Assembly (NCBI RefSeq): GCF_000686805.1
Contig: NZ_JMLP01000022.1
Coordinates: forward strand, 11,893-75,892
DNA length: 64,000 bases
Reading direction: 5' to 3'
From: Bacillus sp. UNC41MFS5
GTDB lineage: Bacteria; Bacillota; Bacilli; Bacillales_B; DSM-18226
Below the pieces are notes generated by a model. That model did not search any database and was not told the DNA's origin. It worked only from the letters and a program-made list of their open reading frames with translations. A program made the position numbers and the translations under genes. Position 1 is the first letter of the stretch, and each line of letters begins with the position of its first letter. Positions 45,039 to 54,092 of this stretch are shown here, one piece after another.

Positions 45039-45494
45039 ATGCTAAAGAAATTCATCATAGCCTTTACCATCTTAGCTTCTTGTGGCTCTTTGTTCGCCGC
45101 CAAGGGTGAAAAAGCGGAAGCAGCAACCTATAATTATCATACAGCAGCGATTTCGATTGCGAAATCTAATCTTGGGGTTCCTTATCGATGGGGCGGGATG
45201 TCGCCAAGCGGATTTGACTGTTCAGGTCTTGTGAAGTATTCTTACGGAAAAGCAGGAAGGACACTAAACCGTACAGCTGCCCAAATGTATTATGGAAACG
45301 GTTATAGACCATCTAATTTGCAGATTGGCGATTTACTATTCTACGCACCGACCAAAGCAAGTGCCCCAACCCATGTAGCCATTTATATTGGATACGGGAA
45401 AATGATCATGGCATCCTCTTCAAAAGGAGTCATTGTCACCTACACAAACAACTCTTATTGGCATCCTAGATATATTGGTTCAAAGCGCGTATAA
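45039..45494 (+). CDS. Secreted NlpC/P60 cell-wall hydrolase
   Basis: A 151-residue exported peptidase. Signal peptide about 1-29 (ends AEAA), then one NlpC/P60 domain: catalytic C61 in FDCSGLVKYSYG, H112 in APTHVAIYIG and a late His in YWHPRYIG. It would cut D-Glu to diamino acid bonds in peptidoglycan stems. There is no LysM or SH3 wall-binding domain. AGGAGGAAACAATC precedes ATG. Similar short forms are common in Bacillus. Confidence 0.88.
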   Translation: MLKKFIIAFTILASCGSLFAAKGEKAEAATYNYHTAAISIAKSNLGVPYRWGGMSPSGFDCSGLVKYSYGKAGRTLNRTAAQMYYGNGYRPSNLQIGDLLFYAPTKASAPTHVAIYIGYGKMIMASSSKGVIVTYTNNSYWHPRYIGSKRV

Positions 45495-45522
45495 AGATCA
45501 TCTTAACGATGGTCTTTTTTTT
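45494..45522 (+). terminator. Terminator of the NlpC/P60 gene
   Basis: Stem AAGATCATC / GATGGTCTT (one wobble) with a 5-base loop followed by TTTTTTT. Confidence 0.75.
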
Positions 45523-45605
45523 ATTCAATTAACGAGTATTTTAGCGAAGGATCATGTAGTGTACTATGATAAAGTTACTTCCATTATTTAAGTTGGCCTT
45601 CTTTT

Positions 45606-45926
45606 TTAAATCTTTACCTCTATCCCGTTTTCTATATAAATTGTTTTTTGTAATCCGGTTTGGTTTTCCAGATATTCGAATACATTTTTTGCTGTGCTTC
45701 TGATCAACACGCTCAGGCCTAGGTTGTCAAACACGCGTGCATAGCAGCGGATTATCAACGTATTATTTTCTGTGAAGAAATGATAATAGACGGTTTCTTT
45801 CTGTATTTTCGAAAAACAGTGGATAAATAGATATTCATCTGTTGGTACTATTCCTTTTATCAAAAGTTCTTTTTGAACGATTCGTTTTATTTCCGCCATT
45901 TGATTCTCTGATAAATTTATTCTCAT
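45606..45926 (-). CDS. Hypothetical protein, 106 residues
   Basis: A small soluble protein with alternating charged helix (first 25 residues, LSENQMAEIKRIVQKELL) and beta-like segments (TLIIRCYARVFDNL). No family recognised. GATGGTGAAG lies about 7 bases before ATG. No operon partner. Confidence 0.5.
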   Translation of the reverse strand: MRINLSENQMAEIKRIVQKELLIKGIVPTDEYLFIHCFSKIQKETVYYHFFTENNTLIIRCYARVFDNLGLSVLIRSTAKNVFEYLENQTGLQKTIYIENGIEVKI

Positions 45927-46110
45927 ACCAGCTTCACCATCTTATTTTTGATCTATATATTTAATCCAGTTTCATTATACGAAAGTGCGAGTTCGCCTGT
46001 CACAAAGCGCGAAATAGTTAAGAATATCTTTAAAGATTAAACAAAGGATTATTCATTTCCTTTATAATTATAACAAACAAAAAATAAATTATTTAAGGAT
46101 AGTTGAAAAC

Positions 46111-46881
46111 ATGAAAACAAAAACAAAATATCAAACCTGGATTCGAATTTACAAACTAATAATTTTTTTGGTTATTTCACTTAGTCTTCTCTTCATAACA
46201 TTATTCCCTGTTAATATATATCTGCGACTCCTGGCAGGGATGTTAGCGGTGCCTTTTATTTACATAGCATTTATACTTTCTTATTCTGTTTACCAATTCG
46301 CACCATTCGGGGGAAATTATCAGTCAAAAATTCATGATTTAATTGTTGCCAAGGTGAATGGGGCTAGAAAAGGAAAAGTACTAGATATAGGAACAGGCAG
46401 TGGTTCCCTGATTATTAAACTGGCAAGGACTTTTCCTAAGTCCATATTAACGGGAATTGATTATTGGGGCGGTAATTGGGAATATTCGAAAGCTCAATGC
46501 CAACAGAATGCTGAAATAGAAGGGGTCTCTGATAGGATTGATTTTCTGAAAGCAAGTGCTGCAGAGCTCCCTTTTCATAATGATGAATTTGATATAATTG
46601 TCAGTTGTTTAACTTTTCATGAAGTAAAAGATCAAAGAAATAAAACTGAAGTAATAAAAGAGGCATTAAGAGTGTTAAAACCTGGTGGAGAATTTGTCTT
46701 CTTAGATTTGTTTTTGGATGAAAAAATATTTGGGGATCAAGAAGAGCTTTTAAATGTCTTAAAGAAACATGGGGTTTCTGAATTGAATAGTTACACACTT
46801 GCTAATGAAATGAAATTGCCAAAGCTCTTATTGACTAAAAAAGTATTAGGAAATGCAATGATTTTGAGCGGAAGGAAATAA
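46111..46881 (+). CDS. Membrane-anchored class I SAM-dependent methyltransferase
   Basis: A 256-residue protein with two N-terminal membrane helices (about 12-35 and 40-63) and a cytoplasmic methyltransferase domain. SAM motifs are KVLDIGTGSGSLIIKLA (motif I), TGIDYWGG (motif II), FDIIVSCLTFHEV (motif IV) and ALRVLKPGGEFVFLDLF (post-II). The substrate is unknown; the membrane anchor suggests a lipid or membrane-associated acceptor. AAGGATAG lies about 8 bases before ATG. Confidence 0.82.
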   Translation: MKTKTKYQTWIRIYKLIIFLVISLSLLFITLFPVNIYLRLLAGMLAVPFIYIAFILSYSVYQFAPFGGNYQSKIHDLIVAKVNGARKGKVLDIGTGSGSLIIKLARTFPKSILTGIDYWGGNWEYSKAQCQQNAEIEGVSDRIDFLKASAAELPFHNDEFDIIVSCLTFHEVKDQRNKTEVIKEALRVLKPGGEFVFLDLFLDEKIFGDQEELLNVLKKHGVSELNSYTLANEMKLPKLLLTKKVLGNAMILSGRK

Positions 46882-46927
46882 GTGGTTGATATTCCAGAAT
46901 TCAATTCAAAAAGCATGAACAAGCAAT

Positions 46928-46954
46928 AGAGCTGAAGAAAGAATCTTCAGCTCT
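46928..46954. terminator. Bidirectional terminator after the methyltransferase gene
   Basis: Perfect 11-bp stem AGAGCTGAAGA / TCTTCAGCTCT with a 5-base loop, between convergent genes. T runs are poor. Confidence 0.55.
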
Positions 46955-46989
46955 TAACGTGTTTAGTAGAATATGTATGATGGGATTGC

Positions 46990-47397
46990 CTATCCATTCA
47001 CTGTAAACATCCAACTAACGCCATATTTGTCCTTTACAGAACCATGCAGCTTGGCAAAGAATGTTGGTTGAAGATCCATAAAAACAGATCCTCCATCTGC
47101 AAGCACATTCCATGCCTGTTTCGCTTGCTCTTCAGAGTCAAGCTCAACACTGATGACCACTTTCTCTCCGTTTGGAATGTCCCGTTTTCCATCCGAACCC
47201 ATAATGATGCCTGAATCGGTTAATTTCAATTGTGCATGCAGGACAAGATTTTTATCGCTTTCAGAAATTGGAAAATTAGGATCTGGTGGCATCTCACCGT
47301 ATTTTTGCATTAAAATCATTTCGCCATCAAAAGCTTTTTGATACCATTCAAAAGCCTCTGCGCATTCTCTGTTGAACATTAAATAAGGTTTAATCAT
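46990..47397 (-). CDS. VOC-family protein (PhnB/YjdN-like)
   Basis: A 135-residue single-chain glyoxalase-fold protein of the PhnB/3-demethylubiquinone-9 methyltransferase-like group: IKPYLMFNRECAEAFEWYQK at the start, GIIMGSDG in the middle and KDKYGVSWMFTV at the end. Its activity is unknown; the name of the group is historical and does not imply methylation. AAAGGAGAATG precedes ATG. Confidence 0.85.
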   Translation of the reverse strand: MIKPYLMFNRECAEAFEWYQKAFDGEMILMQKYGEMPPDPNFPISESDKNLVLHAQLKLTDSGIIMGSDGKRDIPNGEKVVISVELDSEEQAKQAWNVLADGGSVFMDLQPTFFAKLHGSVKDKYGVSWMFTVNG

Positions 47398-47643
47398 TGC
47401 ACATTCTCCTTTAACATTAAATTAGGCTAACAGCTGGTTTGGTCCTAATAAACATTATAAACGAACATTTGTTCTTTTTCAATATTTAAAAAACACATAT
47501 ACCATTACTGTCCTAAAAAATGACATGTATACAGTTATCCTAAACCTTTTTGAGAATCTTCCGCAAAGTTAGTGATGTAATGGGTCTTTTGTCTTTCCAT
47601 TAGAAATAAAAATTTATTAATCTTAAAATAATGGGGGAACGCT

Positions 47644-48582
47644 ATGGAAATGGTAATTCGTGACATGATAATGGAAGAAGACTCGCCATGGGTTTTGCAA
47701 ATAATAAACCAATTCAATAATGAACCCATTAGTTTAGTGACTTTCAAAAATAATCATAATGCCTACAATCATTCTCCAATTATTAAACGGATGGTATTGG
47801 AGTTTAATAAACGAATCATTGGTTTTGGTTTCGTGGTTAGTGAAACACCTAATATTCCTCCAGATTTCCTTTTTGAAAAAATATTTGTAGATATGCAATA
47901 TCAGAGACAAGGATTTGGAAGAATAATTGAATCGGTTCTTTGGAGTTCTGTAATAGATACCAAACCCAAGGGAATTCAGACCATCATAAATGAAATCGAT
48001 TCAAAATCTAAAGATTGGGCTGAAAAGTATGGATTTGTTGTGAAAGAAGCCCAGTTTGAGTCGGTACTTGATTTAACTTCTGATTCACTTTCTAGTATTG
48101 ATGAAAATTTAAAGCAGCACGAGAAAAATGGTTTAACATTCAAAACTATGGAGAATTATCCAAGTGAGAAGCACTTTGAACTGTTATGTGAACTGTTTAG
48201 AACCTTAATAAAGGATGCTCCAGATTGCAATGGGACTGAAATGAGAAAGGATATGGCAGCGTCTATATTAAAAACCTTCAAACCAGAGTATATTATCCTC
48301 GCCATGATCGATAATCGTTGGATAGGTATGACTGTTTTGTTTAATAGAAATAATAACGAGATTTACAATTATTTTACAGGAACCATTGTGGAAATGCGTG
48401 GCCACGGCATTGCAGCCGCATTAAAATTAAAAGCCATTTCGAAATCAATTCCAATGGGATATATTCGTATGCGAACAAATAACTTATCAACCAACTACCC
48501 GATGTTATCTGTCAATAAAAAACTTGGTTTTGTTCAACAGCCTGGAAAATTGATCCTAACGAAGCAACTTGTTTGGAGATAA
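47644..48582 (+). CDS. Tandem GNAT acetyltransferase
   Basis: A 312-residue protein with two GNAT folds. The first shows the acetyl-CoA loop in VDMQYQRQGFGRIIE (about 83-97) and AEKYGFV; the second VEMRGHGIAAALKLKAI and NKKLGFVQQPG. Such double GNATs may use only one active half. Substrate unknown. AATGGGGGAACGCT precedes ATG. Single-gene unit. Confidence 0.8.
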   Translation: MEMVIRDMIMEEDSPWVLQIINQFNNEPISLVTFKNNHNAYNHSPIIKRMVLEFNKRIIGFGFVVSETPNIPPDFLFEKIFVDMQYQRQGFGRIIESVLWSSVIDTKPKGIQTIINEIDSKSKDWAEKYGFVVKEAQFESVLDLTSDSLSSIDENLKQHEKNGLTFKTMENYPSEKHFELLCELFRTLIKDAPDCNGTEMRKDMAASILKTFKPEYIILAMIDNRWIGMTVLFNRNNNEIYNYFTGTIVEMRGHGIAAALKLKAISKSIPMGYIRMRTNNLSTNYPMLSVNKKLGFVQQPGKLILTKQLVWR

Positions 48583-48740
48583 AGTTCTAGAGAGTGAAAA
48601 CTTTCTCTTATCTCATTATTCTTTTTTAACAGATTATTTACGAATGTACTTAAAGGAACGGGTGCTTGAGTACAAAATGAATCGCCCTGGCGATCCTTTT
48701 CAGATTCTATTCGTGTTATTGTTGATTAGGTAAAACAAAA

Positions 48741-48776
48741 AAACAATCCATCTCTTAGACGCTAGATTGTTTTTTG
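48741..48776. terminator. Terminator-like hairpin after the GNAT gene
   Basis: Arms AAACAATC / GATTGTTT with a 16-base loop, then TTTTG. Confidence 0.6.
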
Positions 48777-48864
48777 TTTCGAAAGGCTTTTGGGGTGAAT
48801 TCCTCCGCCGCTTCCAAGGTAATCTTTTCATTAAAATTCTTATTCAAATAATGGACATTTTTTC

Positions 48865-49479
48865 TCATTTTTCAGAACCCTGTGCCAAAGATTTTCTATC
48901 AATCGCTTCAGGTTGTTTTTCAAACCAACCATGTTTAACCATAATGTTGTAAGAAATTGCACCAGCCTCCATCGCATGGGTAAATACTTTAGAATAGTTC
49001 AAGAGTATATCTGATCTGAAGCTGGAACCTATTGATGCACCATAATATGTAAGAGCCGCATTTACTAAAAACCCTGCGTGAAACATGATCAACTTGTCAG
49101 AAAATGGACTTACAGTCGAATCAGTAATTTCATTATCCCATTTCTCAGGTATTGGCAAATGATCTTGTTGTAAGATACCGTCAAAGCTTTGCGAATCTTT
49201 CCCTGCTAATTTAACGTTTTTCAACAAAAAATTACGAACGTCATCCTGTACCGCCACCTGACTAAAAGCTAAACTTAACGAACTGATAAATCCAGTTTTC
49301 GTTGAATTAAAGAAAAGGGTGCTGATTTCCGAACTATTTAATGGTCTTTTGTCTCCAATTAAATTATCAATGAATCCTGTTGAATCCATAAACATCGGCA
49401 TATTTGGTGAAGGAATGGATGGAACACTTGTAAATTTTGGCTGATTTTTAGCCAATTCCACAATTTTTTGGAACAGCAA
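48865..49479 (-). pseudogene. DUF3231 gene fragment, C-terminal half only
   Basis: A 204-codon frame matching the inter-repeat linker and second repeat of DUF3231: IPSPNMPMFMD, GDKRPLNSSEIS, LPIPEKWDNEITDSTVSPFS and FHAGFLVNAALTYYGAS, ending with the usual WFEKQPEAIDR. The first repeat is missing. The only start is a TTG with no ribosome site, and similarity begins exactly where a truncated CBO0543 gene starts on the other strand. This is a 5'-truncated remnant joined to foreign sequence. Confidence 0.7.
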
Positions 49480-49800
49480 TTCTTTTTAGTTTGTATTATC
49501 CAAAAATACAAAAATAAAATGGTTAAAGTTACATACTATCTGATAATTACAGGCCTATTTACTATTCTTGAGGTTGTGATTGAAAGGTACACGAATCTAG
49601 CACAATATAATAATTGGCGTTGGTACTGGACTTTTATATCGGTTTTGATTGTTTTATTTATCAACCATTCCTATTATTCATGGTATAAAAAAGAACTGGT
49701 GCCAGTAAGTAAAGTAAATTATGAGTATAGAATTATGTGTTTTGATCATCTCGTGGACAGTAGCTATAGGAATGTTATGGTGGAAAATACCAAGGAATAG
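49480..49800 (+). pseudogene. CBO0543-type membrane protein fragment, 5'-truncated
   Basis: The frame matches the C-terminal half of the next gene: the segment IIQKYKNKMVKVTYYL, then VVIERYTNLAQYNNWRWYW, corresponds to CPKNKGKFVRIFY and LLERYTNLIENNNWHWYF. N-terminal helices are absent. Its left edge coincides with the truncated DUF3231 fragment. Its end overlaps the next gene by 80 bases. Confidence 0.6.
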
Positions 49801-50212
49801 GCTGAGGGAAGCACACCTGGTTTTCTTGTTTGCCCAAGCGATAGGATGGTTGTACGTATTTATTCAAAGTAGATTAAGGAATATAATTTTTCCATATCGT
49901 GAGTTTCCATACGCATCTGCTATGTTATTTTCTTTACATTACATTATCTATCCAACTTTTAATGTCTTATTTATTATGTGGTGTCCAAAGAATAAGGGGA
50001 AATTTGTACGAATCTTTTATAGCTTGGTATTCATTGGCATACATCAATTGTACGAATTCTTACTAGAACGCTACACAAATTTAATTGAAAATAATAACTG
50101 GCATTGGTATTTCGGCATACTGACAAAACTCATAATTTATTTCATCATTTTTAGCTTTTATAAATGGTATAATAAAGGATTAAAGACACCCAATAAAACT
50201 GTTATCAAATAA
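49721..50212 (+). CDS. CBO0543-family membrane protein
   Basis: A 163-residue protein with five hydrophobic helices and the family marks: a Tyr/Ser-rich middle (ASAMLFSLHYIIYPTFNVLF), FLLERYTNLIENNNWHWYF and a final helix. The Glu-Arg-Tyr and Trp motifs recur in all copies here. The family occurs in multiple copies in Bacillus and Clostridium spore formers and has no known function. The ribosome site is poor, so translation may be coupled to the truncated frame upstream. Confidence 0.7.
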   Translation: MSIELCVLIISWTVAIGMLWWKIPRNRLREAHLVFLFAQAIGWLYVFIQSRLRNIIFPYREFPYASAMLFSLHYIIYPTFNVLFIMWCPKNKGKFVRIFYSLVFIGIHQLYEFLLERYTNLIENNNWHWYFGILTKLIIYFIIFSFYKWYNKGLKTPNKTVIK

Positions 50213-50294
50213 AAATTTCACTTAAACTAAATGGGTACGTTTGTTTAACAAGCAATGCAGCAATTATAATCAATATCTTGATCTTCCGCAATCG

Positions 50295-50322
50295 GGCGCT
50301 TTTCCGGAAAGCGTCTTTTTTA
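50295..50322 (+). terminator. Terminator between CBO0543 paralogues
   Basis: Stem GGCGCTTT / AAAGCGTC with a 5-base loop and TTTTTT. Confidence 0.75.
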
Positions 50323-50411
50323 ATGGATTTTATGCAATTGATAAAATCTTTAATCTTTACTTTGGTTATACTCATTGATAAGCAAAGTAAAAATAGGGGG
50401 CTATTTTATCT

Positions 50412-50864
50412 ATGGAAAGAATAATACTGTGGTCACTGCTCATAATCGGGATCACCCTATTGTTTTCAAGTTTAAGAAAACCACCAATCAAAAATTGGAT
50501 ATTAATTTTTTCATTGGCCTCTTATTTTTCAACGTTTTTTGGTGTTCTTGTTGTAGAAGAGAAAATGCTCGAATATCCAGTGAGATTTTTAAGTAACTAT
50601 TTTAGTTCCAGCCTTCTTTATGAATATCTTCTATTTCCAGTTGTTTGTATTTACTTTTATCAAACGACTTATCGTTCAAGATATCTCAACATTGTTCTAC
50701 AATGTATTTTGTACACCACTGTTTTAACGATAATTGAGTTTTTTTTTGAAAGATATACCGAATTAATTAAATACCATACATGGACGTTGAAATACACATT
50801 TATAAGCACCCTTCTTCTAATGATGTTTATCCGTTTCCTGATGCAATTGATAAACAAGAAGTAA
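50412..50864 (+). CDS. CBO0543-family membrane protein (second intact paralogue)
   Basis: A 150-residue protein with five helices. IIEFFFERYTELIKYHTWTLKYTF aligns with the ERYTNLI/W motif of the 49721 protein, and YFSSSLLYEYLLFPVVCIYF with its middle. AATAGGGGG lies 11 bases before ATG. Divergence from the neighbour is high, so the duplication is old. Confidence 0.65.
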   Translation: MERIILWSLLIIGITLLFSSLRKPPIKNWILIFSLASYFSTFFGVLVVEEKMLEYPVRFLSNYFSSSLLYEYLLFPVVCIYFYQTTYRSRYLNIVLQCILYTTVLTIIEFFFERYTELIKYHTWTLKYTFISTLLLMMFIRFLMQLINKK

Positions 50865-51014
50865 AGAGGTATTTAAGGAATCTCCATTGCAAGGTTTACC
50901 AATTCTTTAACTAGGCCGTTTAGTTGAAGAAGAAAAACGTTTAATGCGTATTTTTGACTTAAATTGCGAAAAAAAATGAACTGTACTATGAAGTCAGTTC
51001 AATTAATTAGTATT

Positions 51015-51182
51015 TTATTTTTTAAGAGGGGAAATGACATTGTTATAAAAAAATCTTTCCCATTTAGCCAACAAACCATTTCCATTTTCACCACGTTGTA
51101 TTTTCATTTCGTGGTTCTTATGAAATTCTGCTATTCGTTTATTATGTTCTTTATGCCATTGATGGAGAGCAACTTGTTTCAT
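51015..51182 (-). CDS. Small 55-residue His-rich basic protein
   Basis: A short gene on the minus strand starting MKQVALHQWHKEHNKRIAEF and ending VISPLKK. Five His fall within the first 24 residues. The ribosome site GAGAGGAG ends 6 bases before the ATG and is near ideal. The opposite-strand frame at 50964-51203 is its shadow. No family recognised; a single helix is likely for residues 1-25. Confidence 0.5.
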   Translation of the reverse strand: MKQVALHQWHKEHNKRIAEFHKNHEMKIQRGENGNGLLAKWERFFYNNVISPLKK

Positions 51183-51525
51183 TTTTATTCTCCTCTCGTT
51201 TAATACCTTAATTATATAGTTCCGGTTGGAAATTACAAAGTAAATTTTGCCACAAAAATTGACATAAAGATGTTAAACAGATGGGAAAATTATGCAATGA
51301 GAATGGGAGTACGATATTTGAAATTGAACCTGTAAGATGAAGAACAACAATGTCGTAATACGAGGATATTGTGTCAGAATGGTTTTTGGGTTGTAGGCTT
51401 TTTTTACCTATTTATTAAGATATTCGAAAATAAAACTCTTTTATTCATTTCAAAATACGTTATAGTAGTTGTTTTAGTTTTATTGTTAATTCATTCAATA
51501 TTAGTAAGTATATAAACATTTAGCC

Positions 51526-51560
51526 ATAAGACCAGTTGCCATTTTTGCGATTGGTCTTAT
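51526..51560. terminator. Stem-loop in the 51183-51679 gap
   Basis: Perfect arms ATAAGACCA / TGGTCTTAT with a 17-base loop. Before it, a frame of about 50 codons (51367-51515) ends in a hydrophobic segment but has no ATG or ribosome site, so it is not called. Confidence 0.5.
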
Positions 51561-51679
51561 TCGACTAATGCAGGTTTGTTAAAGAAGGATATTTTCTGTT
51601 TTTAAGCGAATTAGAATTTCAAACAAACCTTACACGAATATAGGTATTGAAAATAACAGGAATATAGGAGGTATGAGAT

Positions 51680-52117
51680 ATGAAAATCAATAGAATAGAT
51701 CATGTGAGTATAAACGTAAATGATCTTTCAGAGGCTAAAGCGTTTTTTCTTGATTTAGGACTTGAAGTGCAAGCGGAATGGGAATTGGATGGAGAACAGT
51801 TGGACAGAATAGTTGGGCTTAATGATGTTAAAACGGCATGTGTAGGATTGGGGATGCCAGATGGTCAGGCATGGATAGAGCTAGTCAAATTTTATACGCC
51901 GTCAGATGAAAAAGATTTCCAGCAACCTTCTGCAAATACACTGGGTATCCGACATATTTGCTTTGCTGTTGAAGATATTGAAGCTATTGTTGCAAAATTG
52001 AAAAAGAAAGGCACGGAAATCTTTAGTGAGATACAGCAATATGAAGAAAGTTATAAGTTATGCTACGTTCGTGGTCCAGAGGGAATTATTTTAGAGTTGG
52101 CGGAGAAAATCAGATAA
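51680..52117 (+). CDS. VOC-family protein (glyoxalase/epimerase-like)
   Basis: A 145-residue protein with two beta-alpha-beta-beta-beta modules. Metal-ligand positions are H8 (IDHVSI), E68 (WIELVKF), H91 (IRHICFAV) and E137 (ILELAE), the H/E/H/E pattern of glyoxalase I and methylmalonyl-CoA epimerase. The precise substrate is unknown. AATAGGAGG precedes ATG. Confidence 0.82.
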   Translation: MKINRIDHVSINVNDLSEAKAFFLDLGLEVQAEWELDGEQLDRIVGLNDVKTACVGLGMPDGQAWIELVKFYTPSDEKDFQQPSANTLGIRHICFAVEDIEAIVAKLKKKGTEIFSEIQQYEESYKLCYVRGPEGIILELAEKIR

Positions 52118-52196
52118 ATATTGAATGGGAGTTTAAATGATTTAGACTTTCAACTTTAAAGAATTCTTCTTAAACTATCGGGTGAAATAGTGAAAA

Positions 52197-52222
52197 GGCA
52201 GCGGAGTGTCCGTTGCCTCTTG
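52197..52222 (+). terminator. Terminator after the VOC gene
   Basis: Stem GGCAGCGGA / TCCGTTGCC (one mismatch) with a 3-base loop, then TCTTG. Confidence 0.5.
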
Positions 52223-52393
52223 CCAATCCATATTTAAAAATACACTCTATAAAATTCTACATATGGAACATTATATTAGCAACCAAATCCTTATCAAAAA
52301 TAAGGACTATGATAAATGTAATCCCATTATTTGAATAGATAAGAGTATGACTCTACTCATACATAAAATAGAATTAGTGAAGGAGAGGTAGAA

Positions 52394-53596
52394 ATGGCAC
52401 GTGTTTTATTTATTAATGCCGGATCAGAAGGGCATATCAATCCAACGATTGGAGTTGTCCAAGAGATTATTTCGCGCGGTGACGAGGTCGTGTACTTTAC
52501 AATAGAAGCATTTCGAGAGCGGATGGAGAAGACGGGAGCAACAGTCCGTACATTGGACGGTCAAAAATTTATAGAAGCATTTATCTCGGGTGGAAGAAAT
52601 TATTTACTCGAAAGAATTAACGGTCTATTACTTACGGCAGATATTGTCATACCTAGCGTACTTGAACAGATTGAGGGAGAACATTTTGATTACATCATCC
52701 ATGATTCGATGTTTGGTTGTGGACGTATACTTGCCCAAATCCTTAAGCTTCCGGCAATCAACTCTTGTACTTCCTTTGCACAGACAAAGGAGTCATTCGA
52801 TAAACTGTTGGAAAGGCTTTCTAAAAATATCCCTACAGAAGAAGTTAAAGTAATTAATGATGAATATCAAAGCCTGACAGCAATGATAAAGGAAAAATAT
52901 GATGTTCAGATTGATTCTCCTTACGAAGTTTTTTGTAATCCTGCACCACTTACAATCGTGTATACTACTAGAGAGTTTCAACCTTCTGGAGAAGCATTCG
53001 ACCAAACTTACAAATTTATTGGTCCATCCATTTCCACACGAGAAACTCAAGAAAACTTTGACCTTACAGCAATTAAGGGAAAAAGACCCATTTATATTTC
53101 ACTGGGTACTGTATTTAACCGAGCCATTAATTTTTATAAGCTTTGTATTGAAGCATTTGGAAATAGAAATCACACGGTTGTCATGTCGATCGGGAAACAA
53201 ACCCCAATAAATGATATAGGAGAGGTTCCCCAAAACTTCATTGTCAAAAACTATGTTCCACAAACGGAAGTGCTAAAACATAGTAAATTATTTATCACAC
53301 ATGGTGGAATGAATAGTACCAATGAGAGTCTCTACTACGGGGTTCCGCTAATTGTAATCCCACAAAGCGCGGACCAGCCAATTATTGCCGGGCAAGTGGC
53401 CAATCTCGGAGCTGGTATTACATTACAAATGGAAGGCTTGACTGCAAATCAACTACGTGAAGCGGCAGATCATGTGTTAAACGATCCATCTTACCAAAAA
53501 GCAGTTTCTAATGTAAGAGAATCAATGCAACAATCGGGTGGATATCACCAAGCGGTTGATGAGATTTTTGAATTTAAAAGTCAAAATGATATATAA
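52394..53596 (+). CDS. Macrolide-type UDP-glycosyltransferase (MGT, GT1)
   Basis: A 400-residue GT-B enzyme related to YjiC, YdhE and YojK of B. subtilis. The N-terminal acceptor domain starts VLFINAGSEGHINPTIGVV; the C-terminal donor-binding domain has the signature FITHGGMNSTNESLYYGVPL followed by VIPQSADQ. These enzymes glucosylate macrolides, flavonoids and other small molecules, often for detoxification. GTGAAGGAGAGG precedes ATG. No biosynthetic partners are adjacent. Confidence 0.88.
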   Translation: MARVLFINAGSEGHINPTIGVVQEIISRGDEVVYFTIEAFRERMEKTGATVRTLDGQKFIEAFISGGRNYLLERINGLLLTADIVIPSVLEQIEGEHFDYIIHDSMFGCGRILAQILKLPAINSCTSFAQTKESFDKLLERLSKNIPTEEVKVINDEYQSLTAMIKEKYDVQIDSPYEVFCNPAPLTIVYTTREFQPSGEAFDQTYKFIGPSISTRETQENFDLTAIKGKRPIYISLGTVFNRAINFYKLCIEAFGNRNHTVVMSIGKQTPINDIGEVPQNFIVKNYVPQTEVLKHSKLFITHGGMNSTNESLYYGVPLIVIPQSADQPIIAGQVANLGAGITLQMEGLTANQLREAADHVLNDPSYQKAVSNVRESMQQSGGYHQAVDEIFEFKSQNDI

Positions 53597-53702
53597 ATAT
53601 CAAAAATGAAAAATCAGGATAGATGTGCATCGGCGAATTAGTTTAAAATGGTAATTGTTGATAATGACCAATTCAAAATTTAACAAAATCGGAGGAGTAA
53701 AA

Positions 53703-53972
53703 ATGGCAAAAACCAACCTATGTCAAAGCTGTGGCATGCCCATGAAAGCGCCAAACGACTTTGGAACTGAAAAGGGTGGAACACCGTCAGAAAAATACTG
53801 TCACAATTGTTACAAAAATGGTGAATGGGTGCAGACTGATTTAACATTCGATGAATTTTATGCATTCAGTTTGAAAAAGTTTCAGGAATCAGATATGAAT
53901 CGGATTGAAAAATTTTTTCTCAATAAAATGTATACAAAAAAATTCTTACAAAAATTAGAGCGCTGGCGCTAA
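53703..53972 (+). CDS. Small zinc-ribbon protein
   Basis: An 89-residue protein with two CxxC pairs, CQSCGMPM and CHNCYKNG, forming a putative zinc ribbon, then a helical tail with a basic end. ATG 53703 has ATCGGAGGAG before it, so the earlier frame start at 53655 is not used. Related proteins are annotated as zinc-ribbon domain proteins with no known function, often near transcriptional regulators. Confidence 0.8.
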   Translation: MAKTNLCQSCGMPMKAPNDFGTEKGGTPSEKYCHNCYKNGEWVQTDLTFDEFYAFSLKKFQESDMNRIEKFFLNKMYTKKFLQKLERWR

Positions 53973-54092
53973 AACACAAAAATGTGCAGGCTCTTTTTTG
54001 TTTTATGCTCAGGGTGTTTTTTTGAGGAAGGGATTCTCGCCAGTAAATCGAATATTTAATTATGAATATTAAATATGAATGGTGGTGGTTTT

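Noticed and set aside
50964..51203. 79-codon plus-strand frame
   Set aside because: It lies opposite the better supported small minus-strand gene at 51015-51182, which has a strong ribosome site.
51367..51515. Short frame with a hydrophobic C-terminal segment
   Set aside because: No ATG and no ribosome site; it may be a membrane gene remnant but cannot be supported.
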